From positions 1-35,308 of the forward strand of contig CAJVPJ010000205.1 of the NCBI GenBank assembly GCA_910592205.1: a DNA stretch of 35,308 bases. The letters run 5' to 3'. The stretch's first letter is position 1; every line of letters begins with the position of its first letter. Made by a program: the position numbers and the translations under genes. The DNA is from Paraglomus occultum (taxonomy: Eukaryota; Glomeromycota; Glomeromycetes; Paraglomerales; Paraglomeraceae). A model generated the notes under the pieces. The model searched no databases. It was not told the DNA's origin and saw only the letters and a list, made by a program, of their open reading frames with translations. Positions 11,749-24,312 of this stretch are shown here, piece by piece.

Positions 11749-14700
11749 TTAATTGCCTTGTCGCCTCTTGAACTCTGTATCGCCCCGTCCTCCACCAGCT
11801 CCCCATTCTCCACCACGCCCACCGGAAAATTCATCTTCGGCATCAAAATCCCGCCGACGTCGTTTAGATCCAGACGATCCATATGATGGTGGTGCACCGT
11901 CAACGCCACCTCGACCGCGCGATGACTGTTGGATGTTCTGTATAAAGGAAAGGAAAGAATGGTTAGTTCCTATCTACCACATTTACAACTGGACTCGAAT
12001 TTCCACGTCTTTCTCAAACTCCTATCCGCAGCTTTTCATCCTTACCCTCATCTGCTTTCCAAAGAATTCGCCCCGGCTTCCTCGTCCACCCGCGCCTCTT
12101 CCACCTTCGCCTCGTTCATATACTCGCCCTTCACCATATCTCCCGCCTACTCCAGTTACATTCCCTTCATATCTTTCTCTCACTGGCGGACTAACTCGAT
12201 GTGTTGTTTGCATTCCATGTGATGATGGCATATGTGATGGCGGTGCAAGAGCATGCGATGCAATATTGTGAGATGGAGTAACAAGTTGGGTTGTAGGAAG
12301 TGGAAGTGCGGGTTGTCCGGGATGAGCAGTCGAGGGAGGGAGTGGGATTGATGAGTTGTGGATTACGTCTATTAGATCTATCGGATTTAGTGTTGGACCT
12401 GCGAAGAAGGAAGGTTAATAATTTGTAAAATGTTTACAGTAAGAAAGCAGTGTCAACAACACGCTTTTGCCACCCATTTTCATTTGTTACTCTTTCGGTG
12501 GATGACGTACCATTAAACACACTAGCTGGTGGCAAAATGTTCAAAAAATTGACTATAGCTTCCGGCAACAACATCCCGTTCGGTGCCCGCTTTAGCACGA
12601 CTGGCGTCAACTGCTGTAACTGTTGTGCAGGGGCTGCTCCTGTTGTTCCTGGAATGCCTTGCACTACATTGGGTGGCAAACCCATTCCTTGAGACATGAC
12701 ATTTGAGGGCGGTGCTCCGCTGGCCGGCAAACCAGAAATTGACATGTTCGATACCGAGACTCCACCGGCGCCCACACCACCACCCGGAGGTTGCGGCCCT
12801 AGACTCTGTCCAGCAACACCAGGCGGGACATTGCTAGTCTGTGGTTGGGGAAAGTATGGCCTTCTCAGTTGTTCCGCCGTCGGCTTATAGGCCACCCACT
12901 GTCGGAAATCGGGCCGTGGATATTTCTCCGGGTTAACGGAATCAAGCAACGCACGTCGAGAGGTGCCTTCATCTTCCATATGTGTTGAAGGAGGTGTAGT
13001 CGGCGGAGAAGAGAGGAGCGGCGGTTGGAAACGTTTTTTGACGCTTAAAGAAGATGAGGCTACAAAAATGAATGGTGTCAAAAGTTATATGTTGATAAGA
13101 AAGTAACTTCGTTGACAGACAGAGAGTTTTGCACAAATAAAGATATACGTACGTCTTGCTCCAACTTCTTGCTTCATTATTATATTTACGTCTAAGTAAC
13201 TATACCGCGATGCAAATCGCTCGATATCAGTTTCTGAGAGTTTTAAAACAATGTTACATCGTTTTTGTCCAGTTCGTAACCTTCTATCCTTCCATTCTGT
13301 TTCCCATGACTTACCATCTGGATACTTCTCGGCTCTTCGTTGGTCAAGCCTTCTCATCGAAGCCAAATCACTATAGTTAGTCACATAATCTCCGAATTTA
13401 TCCCATATTATCTTTGATTTTTCAACGGGTAGGGTGAGTAATGAGCGTTCAAACAGTGCGTGGGTATCTTTGTTTCGGAAGGAGTAAAAGCGCAGGGAAG
13501 GTTATGCGTCATTATGTTTGATTTATTATAACAAGAATGTAAAAACAACAAAGCTTACTATTGTCATCATTGAGTTGAACCAGAAAGTCCAAATACTGAG
13601 CGACGTAATCAGGATTATCTCCGAAAGACCTTAAGCCGAGTTCAAAAACCTTAACTGCCACGTTTTGATCTTTGCTACAATGGTATTCCATGAGAGCTGA
13701 CCCAGAGTAATATCGTCAGAAGACAAGCATCTAGCAAACACATATGCTGGACATTACATATAATCATTAGAGCTTACCGGATGCGACAAATACTTGGTAT
13801 GGACAATAGCGGGTCTTTCGTGCTTTCGAGAATACTTGTCGAGCGCCTTTTATGCCCTGTGAAGATCATTAATGATGGTAGCTTATATAATTAGATTATG
13901 ATGTCAATTACAATTGAAATGAATATTACAACCTCAACTCCTTATATAATAAATAGGGTTCCAAATGAACATTTCAAACAATCCCTCCCCATACAATTTA
14001 TCACCATCCGATGAACCCATACCTCACTTCTACGTGCGAACCTCATGTACATGATGCAAACTAAACCAACACCCCTTGCCACAGCTTCGATCTCTTTTTT
14101 CTTAGTTTCTTCAATTTTTGCCCGTTCCTTATCTCTTTCTTTTTCTTTTGTTCTCAATTGTTCTCTCATCTCGCCATCCAACTCCATTCCCGAGAACTCT
14201 TCCTTTGCTGCTTCACCGGCCTTGTTCACATTGGCAATAGCTTCTTCAGCAGATTCTTCGATTCTCTCTATTTCCGAATTTAGATGCGAAATAAGGGATT
14301 CAAATGCAGAACGAGCTTCAGCATTTTTTTGGCGTTGTTCTTGAAGTTCAGTGTAGTAAAAATGCAACAGGAAACTTGTTGGCATGATTTCCATCCCATT
14401 CTTCAACATAGTAACCGCCTCATCTTCCTTCCCTATTTCAACCCAATAACTAGCCGCATCGTACCATATTTCTGGATAATATCTCATATACAACATAGCC
14501 TGTCTATATACAAAAGTAACTCTCTGCGCCAGAGCGGATTTGTCTTCTAGTGCCAAAGGATTTGATTTCTCCCAGGCAATCCAACGTTTCCAATGATCAA
14601 GTTGTTGAAGTTCGACTTTAGTCCATTTGGGTGGAACGGGAAGGATTGATTTGTTAATAGGATCAGTTATTTCGCGAAGTTCGCGTAGTGCTGTACGGGC

Positions 14701-16673
14701 CGTCATATAAGATGCCGAGCGTTCGTGAAGAAATTTTTTGGCCTGAGTGGTGAAGTTATTGACAGTGTCAGTGTTACAACATTTTGGTCATATACAATGT
14801 TGCTGAAATCTCACATACCGTAATTTTGTTAAGGCCATTTTCAAACTGATCATATTCTTTCCAGATATGCTCAACATTATTTATTGGTATACAAATAGCT
14901 TTCTGATAGGTTCGTCTCATAATATCCATTTTCTGGGACTCTTCCCAAGTGCTATTTGCTTCCCCAGTTTTCAGGAAAAACAAGTAATCGCTCCATATAT
15001 TTCCAGAATCTTTATCCAGGCCAACGTGGTTCAAGACAAATTCGTACGTTTTTGTCAAAACTTCACGAGCTTCAGCTGTTAGTGAGGATGATTTGTCGCC
15101 AGTAGTTTTCCGACGAACGTAATTTAGATAATATTTCCATAGCTCAACGGATGGGGTAGGACGAAGACAACGCCGAAATATGTCTTCTGCTCGGTCAAGA
15201 CTGTTGTTTTTTAGTTCGAATTCGACGAATTGGATCCAGTGACGAGCCTATAGGTTATTTAAATATAAGATATTTTGCGAAGTGAGATTGAAGTAGAAGG
15301 TTGGTTGTATATATAGATATTTTTTGGTAGTCGGCAGTGTTGGTGATACCAATTAGATCATTGAGAGTTTGTTGAGTCGTTTGGTAATTCATCCAAGGAA
15401 AACAGTTTGCATAGATGTGGGATTGTGAGTAGAACACTATTAGATTAGTAAATAAACCGTCTTGACTATGTCTACATCACCCATTGTTAAGTAAGCTTCT
15501 AACAGTGCGAGTTATCAATGACTGGGAACAACATCATCAACACATTACTACGAACAACATGAACACAAAGACAAGTATTATTGCAATTAGAACGAAAAGG
15601 GCACTGGGAAGAGTCCTACTAATAGTGTTGCCAAGGAGTATTACGAAGGCATTCGATGAATAGAACTAAGGACGCAATAATTTGGTTATAATCACACAAC
15701 CAAAAAAGGTCAGGATAAATTAAGGTGGACATAGTTCATTGCGTTTCCAGGGAAATTAAAGAAAAAAAAAGAAGAAAAAAAGCACGCACGCCTTGCCAAC
15801 TCACTGACACCCTATACACTCTATACATTCTATTAATAAGACGCGTGCTATCCTAACACAGGCCCTTTATTAAATTGCCATGTATTTTTTTTTCCAATAT
15901 ATCCTCTCTCCATTTCACAAATTTCTGATCTAATCCTTTTTCTTAAAGCCAACCCCACGACCCATTCCTCTTTTATTACTCACCGAACTAGGGAACAACT
16001 TCAAAAATCTCTCAAACGTCTCCCTCACCCGCTCCACATCCCCCCTCGCCAGCACCTCTGAAAGCAACATCAACCAAGCCTCTGTATCATAGGGATTAAC
16101 TGCGATACGGGATTCAGACTTGTCGAGTTTTTCTGTTCGCTTCTTTGGCTGCAACGCACTTGGCGGTATTTGCCAAGAAGCTGGTTCGGCAGGAGGGGGG
16201 TTAGTATTGCGAGATCGGGGAACATCTGTTGAATTGGGCATAGTGGAAGGTGTGGTTGTAGATACGGAAGAGGGTATAGGGGACGATGTGGTTGTGGGAA
16301 TGGGTGTAGGTGTGGATGTGGGAATAGAAGGGGTCGGAATAGTAGTGGTTGCGTTAGTTGCTGTAGATGTAGAAGAGGGTATAGGAGATAAAGAAGAGGT
16401 GGAAGCATTGGAAACGAGCATGGGTGTGGTTATGGGTGTGGTTATGGGTGTGGGTGTGGGTGTGGGTGTGGGTGTGGATGTGGATGTGGACGTGGATGTG
16501 GATGTGGACGTGGATGTGGACATTGCAGTGGAAAGAAGTGCGGAAGTGGGTGTAGAAGTTGGAATAGGATCAGATGTAGATATATGAGTAGAAACAGTGG
16601 AAGGAGGAGTAGTCGCCTGTGCGTTGTCGGATGCCGTCGCTGTATTGGAAGTACTGGGATTGAACTGTTCCAT
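11749..16673 (-). CDS. RNA14: mRNA 3'-end-processing factor RNA14 (CstF-77 family)
   Basis: Ten exons (16673-15984, 15247-14819, 14742-14023, 13856-13778, 13696-13559, 13467-13315, 13233-13153, 13059-12511, 12398-12046, 11937-11749) join in phase to 1126 residues. HAT repeats start at about residue 182 (NPYDTEAWLMLLSEVLARGD) and run through ARHWIQFVEFELKNN, YEFVLNHVGLDKDSGNIWSDY, NNVEHIWKEYDQFE and YYPEIWYDAASYWVEIGKED. The monkeytail that binds RNA15/CstF-64 is visible as LPEAIVNFLNILPPASVFNG followed by PTLNPIDLIDVI. The protein is a scaffold of the cleavage and polyadenylation factor in the nucleus. Unusual parts: a 165-residue Ser/Thr/Pro-rich N-terminus with a coding microsatellite, a charged helical insert at about 527-596, and an RGG-rich C-terminus with KRRRRD. 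Intron 1 is 736 bp, far longer than the others, and holds exon-like sequence (15255-15505). The intron 13234-13314 lacks in-frame stops; splicing is preferred because it restores a conserved junction. Confidence 0.92.
16423..16522. repeat. Coding hexanucleotide microsatellite in RNA14
   Basis: Runs of gtgggt followed by gtggat/gtggac units on the plus strand encode alternating Thr-Pro and Ser-Thr dipeptides (about residues 51-84) on the minus strand. The unit is six bases, so length changes keep the reading frame. The tract probably varies in length between strains. Confidence 0.85.
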
Positions 16674-17320
16674 ATTTTTTTTTCTAATAGGATAAATGTT
16701 TGGGATAAACGATAGTAAATAAATTGCTGGAGCAGAAAGATTTGGGGGTTCAATCTGTAAAATTTCGGGGATCCAAACTTCCCCTGCCACAAGTTTGATT
16801 TTCGCGTTTTAAGATATGCTTACTATTACTATTACACGCTAGATAAACAGGAAATAGCAATTCTAGTAAACGACATTTAAGTCAATGATGATATCGTTAA
16901 TTTTGTAATAATTGAAGTTTTTTTTCTCTGGAACGGAATTTAATATCTGGTATAAAACTCTCGATTTTACTGGGGTACTATTATTTCTTAGATGAAATTC
17001 GATATGCAATAAGATTGATAATAATATTGCTGTATTAAATTTTAATTAACATTAGAAGACTCGTTTAACCGTTACTTATACAGATACAGGTACAATCTCA
17101 AATTTTGATACGAGTTCGATGTTGAGAACTTTTACTTTACATTATAAAGTCATATATTACGCCAAACATCGATCGATATTCGATGAACCTCTCCATCCAA
17201 AATTGGTACCGATTGTCAGAGTCACGTTGATTTTAGATCTTGGATGATTTCTAATGTCTGAATAACAAAAATTCTGGAAATCGCCAAAATTTCCCTCACA
17301 TTAATATTTATAAATTAATT
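16674..17320. other. Divergent intergenic region between RNA14 and NDUFS8
   Basis: This 647-bp AT-rich region separates two divergent start codons and should hold both promoters. No gene or repeat was recognised. Confidence 0.55.
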
Positions 17321-18493
17321 ATGAACACACAAAGACTTGTTCCGCTCTCTTTAAGTTCACTGAGCAGAGGTAGCTTAGTACACGGTAAGTGAGGACAAGA
17401 AAGGCGTAAAAGGCGATTTGCTTTTGTTTGGAAAGTTGGTTTGTAACCGAAATCAACCGTACTTAAATACCACAAGATATAACTATTAATAGCCTCTTTT
17501 GCATTTCTTCCATTCCAGCCCATATACGCCCAGGCAGTACTCGTCCCCAGTTCTTCACACACATACCTTCATTTGCCCGAACCTCTCTCCCGAGCCTTAC
17601 ACATCTTCGCACCTATGCCACTCAGCCCTCTCCTTCTTACACTCGTCGTGAATCTGCACTCGATAAAGCCGGAACGTCCTTTTTATTGACAGAATTGGTC
17701 CGAGGAGCGTGGTTGGTGTTGGAAAATTTCTTCAGGCCGCCGTACACAATCTATTACCCTTTTGAGAAAGGAGCATTGAGTCCGAGATTTAGAGGAGAAC
17801 ATGCTTTGAGGAGATATCCTACTGGTGAGTTTGGATAGGGTTAAGGCAGGAGACAATAATGGATATGTATTAGACAGTGCGAAAGTTGAAAGGCATTAGA
17901 TGCGAATATGCAAAATCGTATCACTAGCGTCAAGTATCGTGTATATCACATGCTATAATTTTTATTTAATTACAGCTAATTATAATCACAAATTACTCTC
18001 TCACATGTCAAAGGCGAAGAGCGATGCATCGCATGCAAATTATGTGAAGCTATTTGTCCTGCTTTGGCGATTACCATCGAGGCAGAGACAAGAGATGACG
18101 GAAGTAGGAGGACGACAAGATATGATATCGATATGACCAAGTGCATGTATGTATAAAATCATTAAGCAAAGGATACAATTATATGCGTCACTAATTGGTA
18201 ATTTCTTATACGACCATATAACATGTTTTCAGATACTGTGGATTCTGCCAGGTAAATACATCGTCAATGATTTTCAAGTCTACCAAATTTTACTCATTCC
18301 ATTCGCAAAACCTATCCCTTTGTCGTTATAGGAAGCGTGCCCTGTCGATGCTATAGTGGAAGGTCCGAATTTTGAATATTCAACCGAAACTCGTGAAGAA
18401 TTACTCTACAACAAAGAAAAACTCCTTGCTAACGGAGACAAGTGGGAGCCAGAGATTGCTAAAAATTTAGAGGCGAACAGGTATTACGTATGA
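17321..18493 (+). CDS. NDUFS8: NADH:ubiquinone oxidoreductase 23-kDa Fe-S subunit (NDUFS8/TYKY)
   Basis: Five exons (17321-17384, 17519-17824, 18014-18146, 18233-18251, 18332-18493) join in phase to 227 residues. The N-terminus to about residue 65 is a mitochondrial presequence rich in R and S. The mature part includes [40 protein letters not shown] and two 4Fe-4S ligand sets: C128-x2-C131-x2-C134-x3-C138-P ([12 protein letters not shown]) and C167-x2-C170-x2-C173-x3-C177-P (CIYCGFCQEACP). These bind clusters N6a and N6b, which pass electrons towards the quinone site of complex I. The fourth exon is only 19 nt and supplies YCGFCQ, hence two cysteines of the second cluster, so its inclusion is essential. 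The end, EANRYYV, differs slightly from the usual terminal YR. Confidence 0.95.
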
Positions 18494-19041
18494 CAGAAGA
18501 AAATAATGATGATAGAAGTAGCAGGTGGAAAATAAAGCATAAACGTGTAGATTATATTGTTAAAAAATGACGCGGCTTGCAACCACCAGTCCCTCATTTC
18601 CTTAGTGACATAGCTCAGATTCTTAAGCAAACTAGTAATCATTGGCTCGTTTTGCAAATGATGGAACAATGCTAGCAAATAATGATATTGATCCGAATTA
18701 TGGAAATGAAAATCTTGTCGAGATACCTTGGAGATTACTCATAAAATAGTAGGAAGTGTGATGTGATTGAACAATTTGTTTAAATTTAATGGAAAATCTC
18801 GCTGAACAAATATCGTATTGGTATGTTTGAACTGGTAGTTGATATACTGCGATTGAGAATTAGCTTCTGAACCGTGATCTATTACAACACTAGTAAACAA
18901 CATGATTCCTCGGCAAAAACTTTGCCGTTGTTTTTTCTCCGGCTTATGATTTTGTTTTATTGATGAATTAATCATACTAGGATCCGTTTTTGTTTGCCAA
19001 TCACTCCCGTGGCAATCGACTCGACAGAGATAATAATTCAC
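18484..19041 (-). pseudogene. Decayed MULE-type transposase fragment with FAR1-like domain
   Basis: The minus strand reads YYLCRVDCHGSDWQTKTDPS, then a basic linker (NHKPEKKQRQSF), a Cys, and YINYQFKHTN. That spacing resembles the WRKY/FAR1-like zinc-binding domain at the start of many fungal MULE transposases. It continues through FNHITLPTIL to a TGA near 18741, then resumes as SRQDFHFHNSDQYHYLLALF and NLSYVTKEMRDWWLQAASFF. The in-frame stop and the lack of a catalytic domain mark it as broken. It ends about where NDUFS8 stops (10-base overlap of the open frame), so the element was truncated against that gene. Family assignment is by eye. Confidence 0.4.
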
Positions 19042-22000
19042 AACAATAATTAGGAAGCAGTCTTTCTGTTGTCGTTATCTTTGAGAAAGTAAATAAGGCA
19101 ACCAAGCACTTTGAAGAACAAGCATGCTTTTATAACCATCTGTGCATAACCAGTGATAGAACTACAGTTATTTATGAAACAAATGAAATAACTATTGTAT
19201 TGATTGGCGTGCTATACTGGTTAGCAACCACGCTTTATCTAATAGCTTTCCCATAATTAGCTTCTTTGTCGATTCCCATATGCTAATAATATGTGTTTAT
19301 AAATTTACCAATAATTGCTGTAGCAACAAAATATTTATTTTAATAGATTAAATTATTATATAGACCCCGGCGAAAGTGACAATAGCTTTTACGATTTTTT
19401 ATAAAAATCCAATGCGAGAATCATTTGTTATTATTGTATTAAATGTAAGTGCATTATTAATTTTCTTATTTACTTGATACATCAGGCATGGTTAAAAACA
19501 CCATTGCCTTTATTTGCAATTTAGTTTATAACAACTGTCTTGAATCTACTAATTAGACGTTTGCGTTTTATTAATTTTGCTACTACAGTGCTAATGTAAA
19601 CAATTTTTACATTTTTGCTTCTTGTCAACTTGTTCAAAATTCTATTCATAAAGTTTAATAAAAATTTTTTCTTCAGGGTGTCTATTGAATGGATTTCTCA
19701 CTCCCAAATCACCGACATACAGCCAAAATGTCTGGTACAGTTTATGAAATGAAGACAAAATTACTAATATTTGGGAACGATAAGACAACACTTGTGAGTG
19801 AGTTTGCTAGTATGCATACTTATATAGTCTACCTATTTGTGTAGAGTTAAATTGATTCTACTTGAAGTAACAGATGGTTTATATTATGCCGAGGTAAACT
19901 ACTTACTCGCGTCTGTTATAATTATTGACTTTCAATTCCAGGAAAAGACAATACTGGCTATATAACCCTCTTGTCTTTGTGTACAATAAAAATTACACGA
20001 CAACAACAACCGCGCGTTTTTGTTGTATTCAGAAAGTGCGACGCAACATATATGCGTTCTTGTTTTCTAACTTAACTTTTCGTTATGGACATCGGAACGC
20101 AGTAGAATTTTTAAATTAACTGGTGTCAATGCTTCGATCTTGTGAATGTTGTGTCAGTCTTTTTCGAAAAAAAAAAATTACATATTTCTAAATTTCGGAA
20201 ATCTACGAAAAATAACGCGACGTCAAATAGGAAGGACCGTCCAGTTACAAAATTACGGCGAAAAGCATTCAGAGCTGAATGTTACCGAACGGATTGTTTT
20301 TTCAAGACAATGAGTCTAAACATTATTAAGGGATGCTTGCAAGGATCTCGAAGAACGTCTTCCAGGAAGGGTTCTACCATGGCCTTCATATATAGCCCTG
20401 ACCTTGACCTTATAAGAATGTCTGGCAACTATCGAAATTTACATATGGATACGTAACCAAAAATATTGCCTGGTAAAGAAAACTTTGAAGCATGAATTAC
20501 GTCTAGCATGTACAGAGTTATTAATCACCAAGAGAAAGGCATTCTATTATAAATGTGAAGCATCAACATGAAGAGCGTACATACAATGGATAGAACGTTC
20601 TCTGTTGACGCCATGTTTGGACGGTGTACATAATAATTCGCGTAATATACAATTCTTCATAACATACAAAGCAATAACATCTCATCCTCCAATTGCCTTC
20701 ATATGCCAAGCAAGAGCTTCGAATTTTTCTTCAATAAATGATTATATGTTATAAAAGTATATCGCGTAAAACGTCCATTTAGTGATACAATAACAAGTAT
20801 CGTCCCCATTTCTTTTCCTACCGAGTTGTAATCGTTATATCTATTGAGTATCAATCCGGAAATCATAATAATAACTTAAACAATAAACCGGTAATTATAG
20901 CATTGCATCAAAGTAAAGTACAAAATCTAGAGGCGTCTCCATACATGCTGACCACGACTACAATTCCACATACATAATACACACGTCCTTATCCACATAT
21001 TATTCAGTGAGACTGTTACTGTTCTATGCTAGTTCAAGATTTTTGCAAGTACGGCGAGTGCTGCGTTCTTTACATCACGGCAGACATGTCACGTATTAAT
21101 TATCTGTCAATAGTGTAGCTGTAAAACGAGTCTGAATTTAGTTTCGTGCGTTTTAGTAGATTTTGCAGGTAACTTTTTCATTTGCACATATGGTGCATGT
21201 AAAATATTCTTTGACCAATATGTTAAAGATACATTTATAATTATATAGCTAAACTTCCTTGTAGTCTCCTCCGAGTCAAACGTTTGTGAGGACTGCGGTG
21301 CAAAATCAAGTTATTAATCTATGTAGCGTATTTTATAAGACTACCTTTCACTAAATTGCAGCGCTAAACAATGACTGAGAATAATAAGACAAAAACAAAT
21401 TCTAAAGCAGGTGACCACCTTTTTTCTAATAAGGAAAGTTTGTTTGTTTTTTATTATAAAATTTTTGATTAAAAATACACAAGTGAATAAAACAAAAATG
21501 TATCACAATTCCCAGAATTGACTTCGAGTCTAAAACGTTTTGAATCAAAATAATGCACACTTTTTCTATTTTAAAATTACGCTAATCTCGTTTCTTTCCT
21601 TACTTGTCCATTAAAAGTTACTTCTTTTTATTTGTTATGGCCGATCTTCATATTGATCGCTCTAACCGGCGCCCCGGAAAATAATAATAATAAAGCACAA
21701 TCAACAATCGTCGTAAAAGACTAAACCAATTTGGGTTCTAAATATCTTGTTAATTTTGAGCATTATTGAAAACTTTCTCAAAAATGATGTCCGGGATTTG
21801 TGTGTTGCTAGAAGCTACACTAAATGAGGTATTACATTAAATTGATAAAAACGTTAATATGTTGCAAGTATAATTTGCCAACAAGGCGTACGTTGTTTTT
21901 TTTTCCGGTTTTTATAAAAGGTGTTTAGTTTCCGTATTCCTCCTTTTTACCAAATTCAATGTAAAATTTCTTGGAGTAAGTTCAGAAGTAGTTAATATTA

Positions 22001-22571
22001 AAGCAAAAAAATTTTACGCGTTATGTGTATAGTAAATGAACAGATTCTTTTACTTTTATAAATTTCTATTAAATAAATAATCAATTTACGTCGCAATTAA
22101 CGCGTACTTTGACTGACAAAAAAGAGCTGTTTTTCTGTTTACTGAATTATTGGGATTTGCTGTTAGACGTTCTGATATGGGCCCCGAAATAATAGAGTGC
22201 CAGAACAAATTAAACTTTAATAGTTGTCTCAATAAATGATTATTTTTCTTGCTTTATGGCAAAAAATAAAGTTTGTAAAGAAAGATTAGAACGCAAAACT
22301 TATGCCCAACGAATAAACGAAATAACATAATAATATCTTGTTTGAAGGGAAAGACTAGCAAATTATAGGTTTTGAGTTTAATTGTTGTTTTATTAACTCT
22401 AAAATTAAAATACCCCCACACAAACTGCTTAAAGTCATGAGCAAATGCTTTTTATGGGTATTATTGGATGTCAGCTACCGAAGACTTTAAGACAACTACT
22501 TGCCAAAATCGCTCAGTCATCGGGCGTCTAGTTGATTCCTTGGATAATGTAACCCGCTTACAAGTTGAGCG
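19042..22571. other. Gene-poor AT-rich region
   Basis: No intact gene was recognised in 3.5 kb. Short motifs of similar look recur (gaccccggcgaaagtgac near 19364, ggcgccccggaaaata near 21668, gggccccgaaataata near 22180), suggesting relics of one repeat family. A small hairpin cgatcttcatattgatcg lies at about 21642-21659. Open frames at 19925-20119 and 20142-20456 have biased composition and no family resemblance. Confidence 0.45.
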
Positions 22572-22666
22572 TCATTTCACCGACATTTCGTCGACAATCA
22601 CTTTGCCGACAAAATTCCCCATATTTCAAAGTTATTCCTTTTTGGTAGTTTTTGTCGGTAAAATGA
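22572..22666. repeat. Short inverted repeat tcattt(c/t)accgaca
   Basis: The 14-bp arm at 22572-22585 pairs with 22653-22666 with one mismatch, separated by 67 bp that include further tcgacga/gccgaca-like words. It resembles the end structure of a small non-autonomous DNA element. No clear target duplication was found. Confidence 0.4.
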
Positions 22667-24312
22667 ACCGGACCCCAAACTAGATGAAACCCAGAAACTA
22701 AAACACCTCACTTCTCTGATATTCCGCAAAACATGGTGAAGAAAATGATATGGTACTTATTATCAAAGAGTCGAGACGCAAATCATGTTTAAATGTCCGA
22801 GTATAAATATAAAATGTTTCGGTTTGACTTGTGTTTTTTGATGCCATTGACCCAAGTTATACAAATTGCTTTAGCATATGATTACGTTAGACTCGTAAAT
22901 GGCTTAGACAAAAGTTTGTGATAACTTTCCTAAATGAGAATATCTTGGCGTCCGATAATGCAGGTATGCGATGTTGCACTTGAGTTTGCTGACACAAAAT
23001 GCCAACGGTGATGCTTTGAGAAAACATCTTTATGCGTTTCGGCCTGCAGTTGGGTGAATTCACTAAGAACCCATACTTACCAAGATTGTCTATACAAATA
23101 AGTGCGTTACTCATATTGTTGGGATAGACCAAACGTTCTGTCCAAAAAATTTACCATGCGAAACAGCAAGCGGTAGTATTGCGGTGCATGTGACAAGTCA
23201 TTTACTTTAAACAGTAGATGGGAATCCTTTTTTTTTTCTTAGCCGGAAAATCCGAATATTATTTGCTGCGACAATTAACGGTAATTAATATCCGATATCA
23301 ATTTCGTAATAATTTAAGATTCGCCAATCAATGAAAGGCATCTTGTGACAAACTAACTGCATAAACTGAAGGATGATGATTTTTATCCCCTGAAAGACCT
23401 ACTCTTTTTTTGTCAAATGTTGTGCACCAGACTAAATGCATAATTCCACCCATTAATTGGTAAAAGTAAAGGAATTGCATATCGATATACAAGCAACACT
23501 CCAATTGAAGATTCAACCAAGATTAAGTACAATGGGATTAATAATGTCTTGTCGGCAGAGACATCCACCTTTGAAATAACTGTAAAACCATTTCGCCTAC
23601 AAGGTAATAAAGACGAAATAAGGGTGGTGCTTATAGATGACAAAGTTAAATGATCTGCATTGGGCATGTTGCACAATAATAGTTCCCTTGTGTAATCTTT
23701 GATGAAAAGATTGATTTGGTCATCGTAATAGTACAGCGATAGTAACTCTCCTGCACAATATCCAAGTGTGACTCGGCTAAACTGTTTCAACTCTAGTTTT
23801 AGTACGGCGTGGGCAATTTTTTGGGGGAATAAAGCTGAAATGTGCATGGAGAGAAGTTGACAGTGATGCGACATAATTATGAAAACGAGGTTTATAGTTT
23901 TGCCCCGTGGTTACGTACATCCCCCGTTTACACTTGCACATTTTTAGAAACCAGGCATCGCTTTCATTACAAGTATTGCTCTTTGTATTTTTGCATGTAC
24001 CCATCAAAAAATTGGAGGGTTGAGAGACGAATTAAAGTATATTGTAATTACATTGTTATGTACTATTAATAACATGACTATTATATCAGTCAGGTAACTC
24101 GTATATGCCGCCGAGTTACTCAAATAATCTATTTATAATCCTTTTTAATTATTTATTATCACACATGATCCAAATATATCTCACTCCCACATACACGACA
24201 TTTCTCATATTTATATATATATCTGACAACAATAATTTTCTTTCCACCCCCTCAAGCGTAAATCTTCTTTTCGACTAATCCTCTTCCCATCCTTTGGTTT
24301 ATTGTCATAAGA

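Noticed and set aside
11753-12271. A 172-codon proline-rich plus-strand frame
   Set aside because: It is antisense to the RGG-rich final exons and the intervening intron of RNA14, whose splice phases and homology fit much better.
12450-12890. Plus-strand frames opposite the RNA14 C-terminal exon
   Set aside because: They are shadows of the Gly/Pro-rich minus-strand exon.
13234-13314. Read-through coding of the stop-free intron in RNA14 (GKSWETEWKDRRLRTG)
   Set aside because: Removing it restores the conserved AEKYPD-ETDIERFASRY junction and both splice sites are good; retention remains possible but less likely.
16120-16587. A 155-codon plus-strand frame rich in Val, Gly and Asp
   Set aside because: It is the antisense of the RNA14 Ser/Thr/Pro low-complexity exon; the repeat tract keeps several frames open.
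22468-22683. A 71-codon plus-strand frame starting MSATEDFKTTTC
   Set aside because: It covers the short inverted repeat and shows no family resemblance; treated as repeat sequence.
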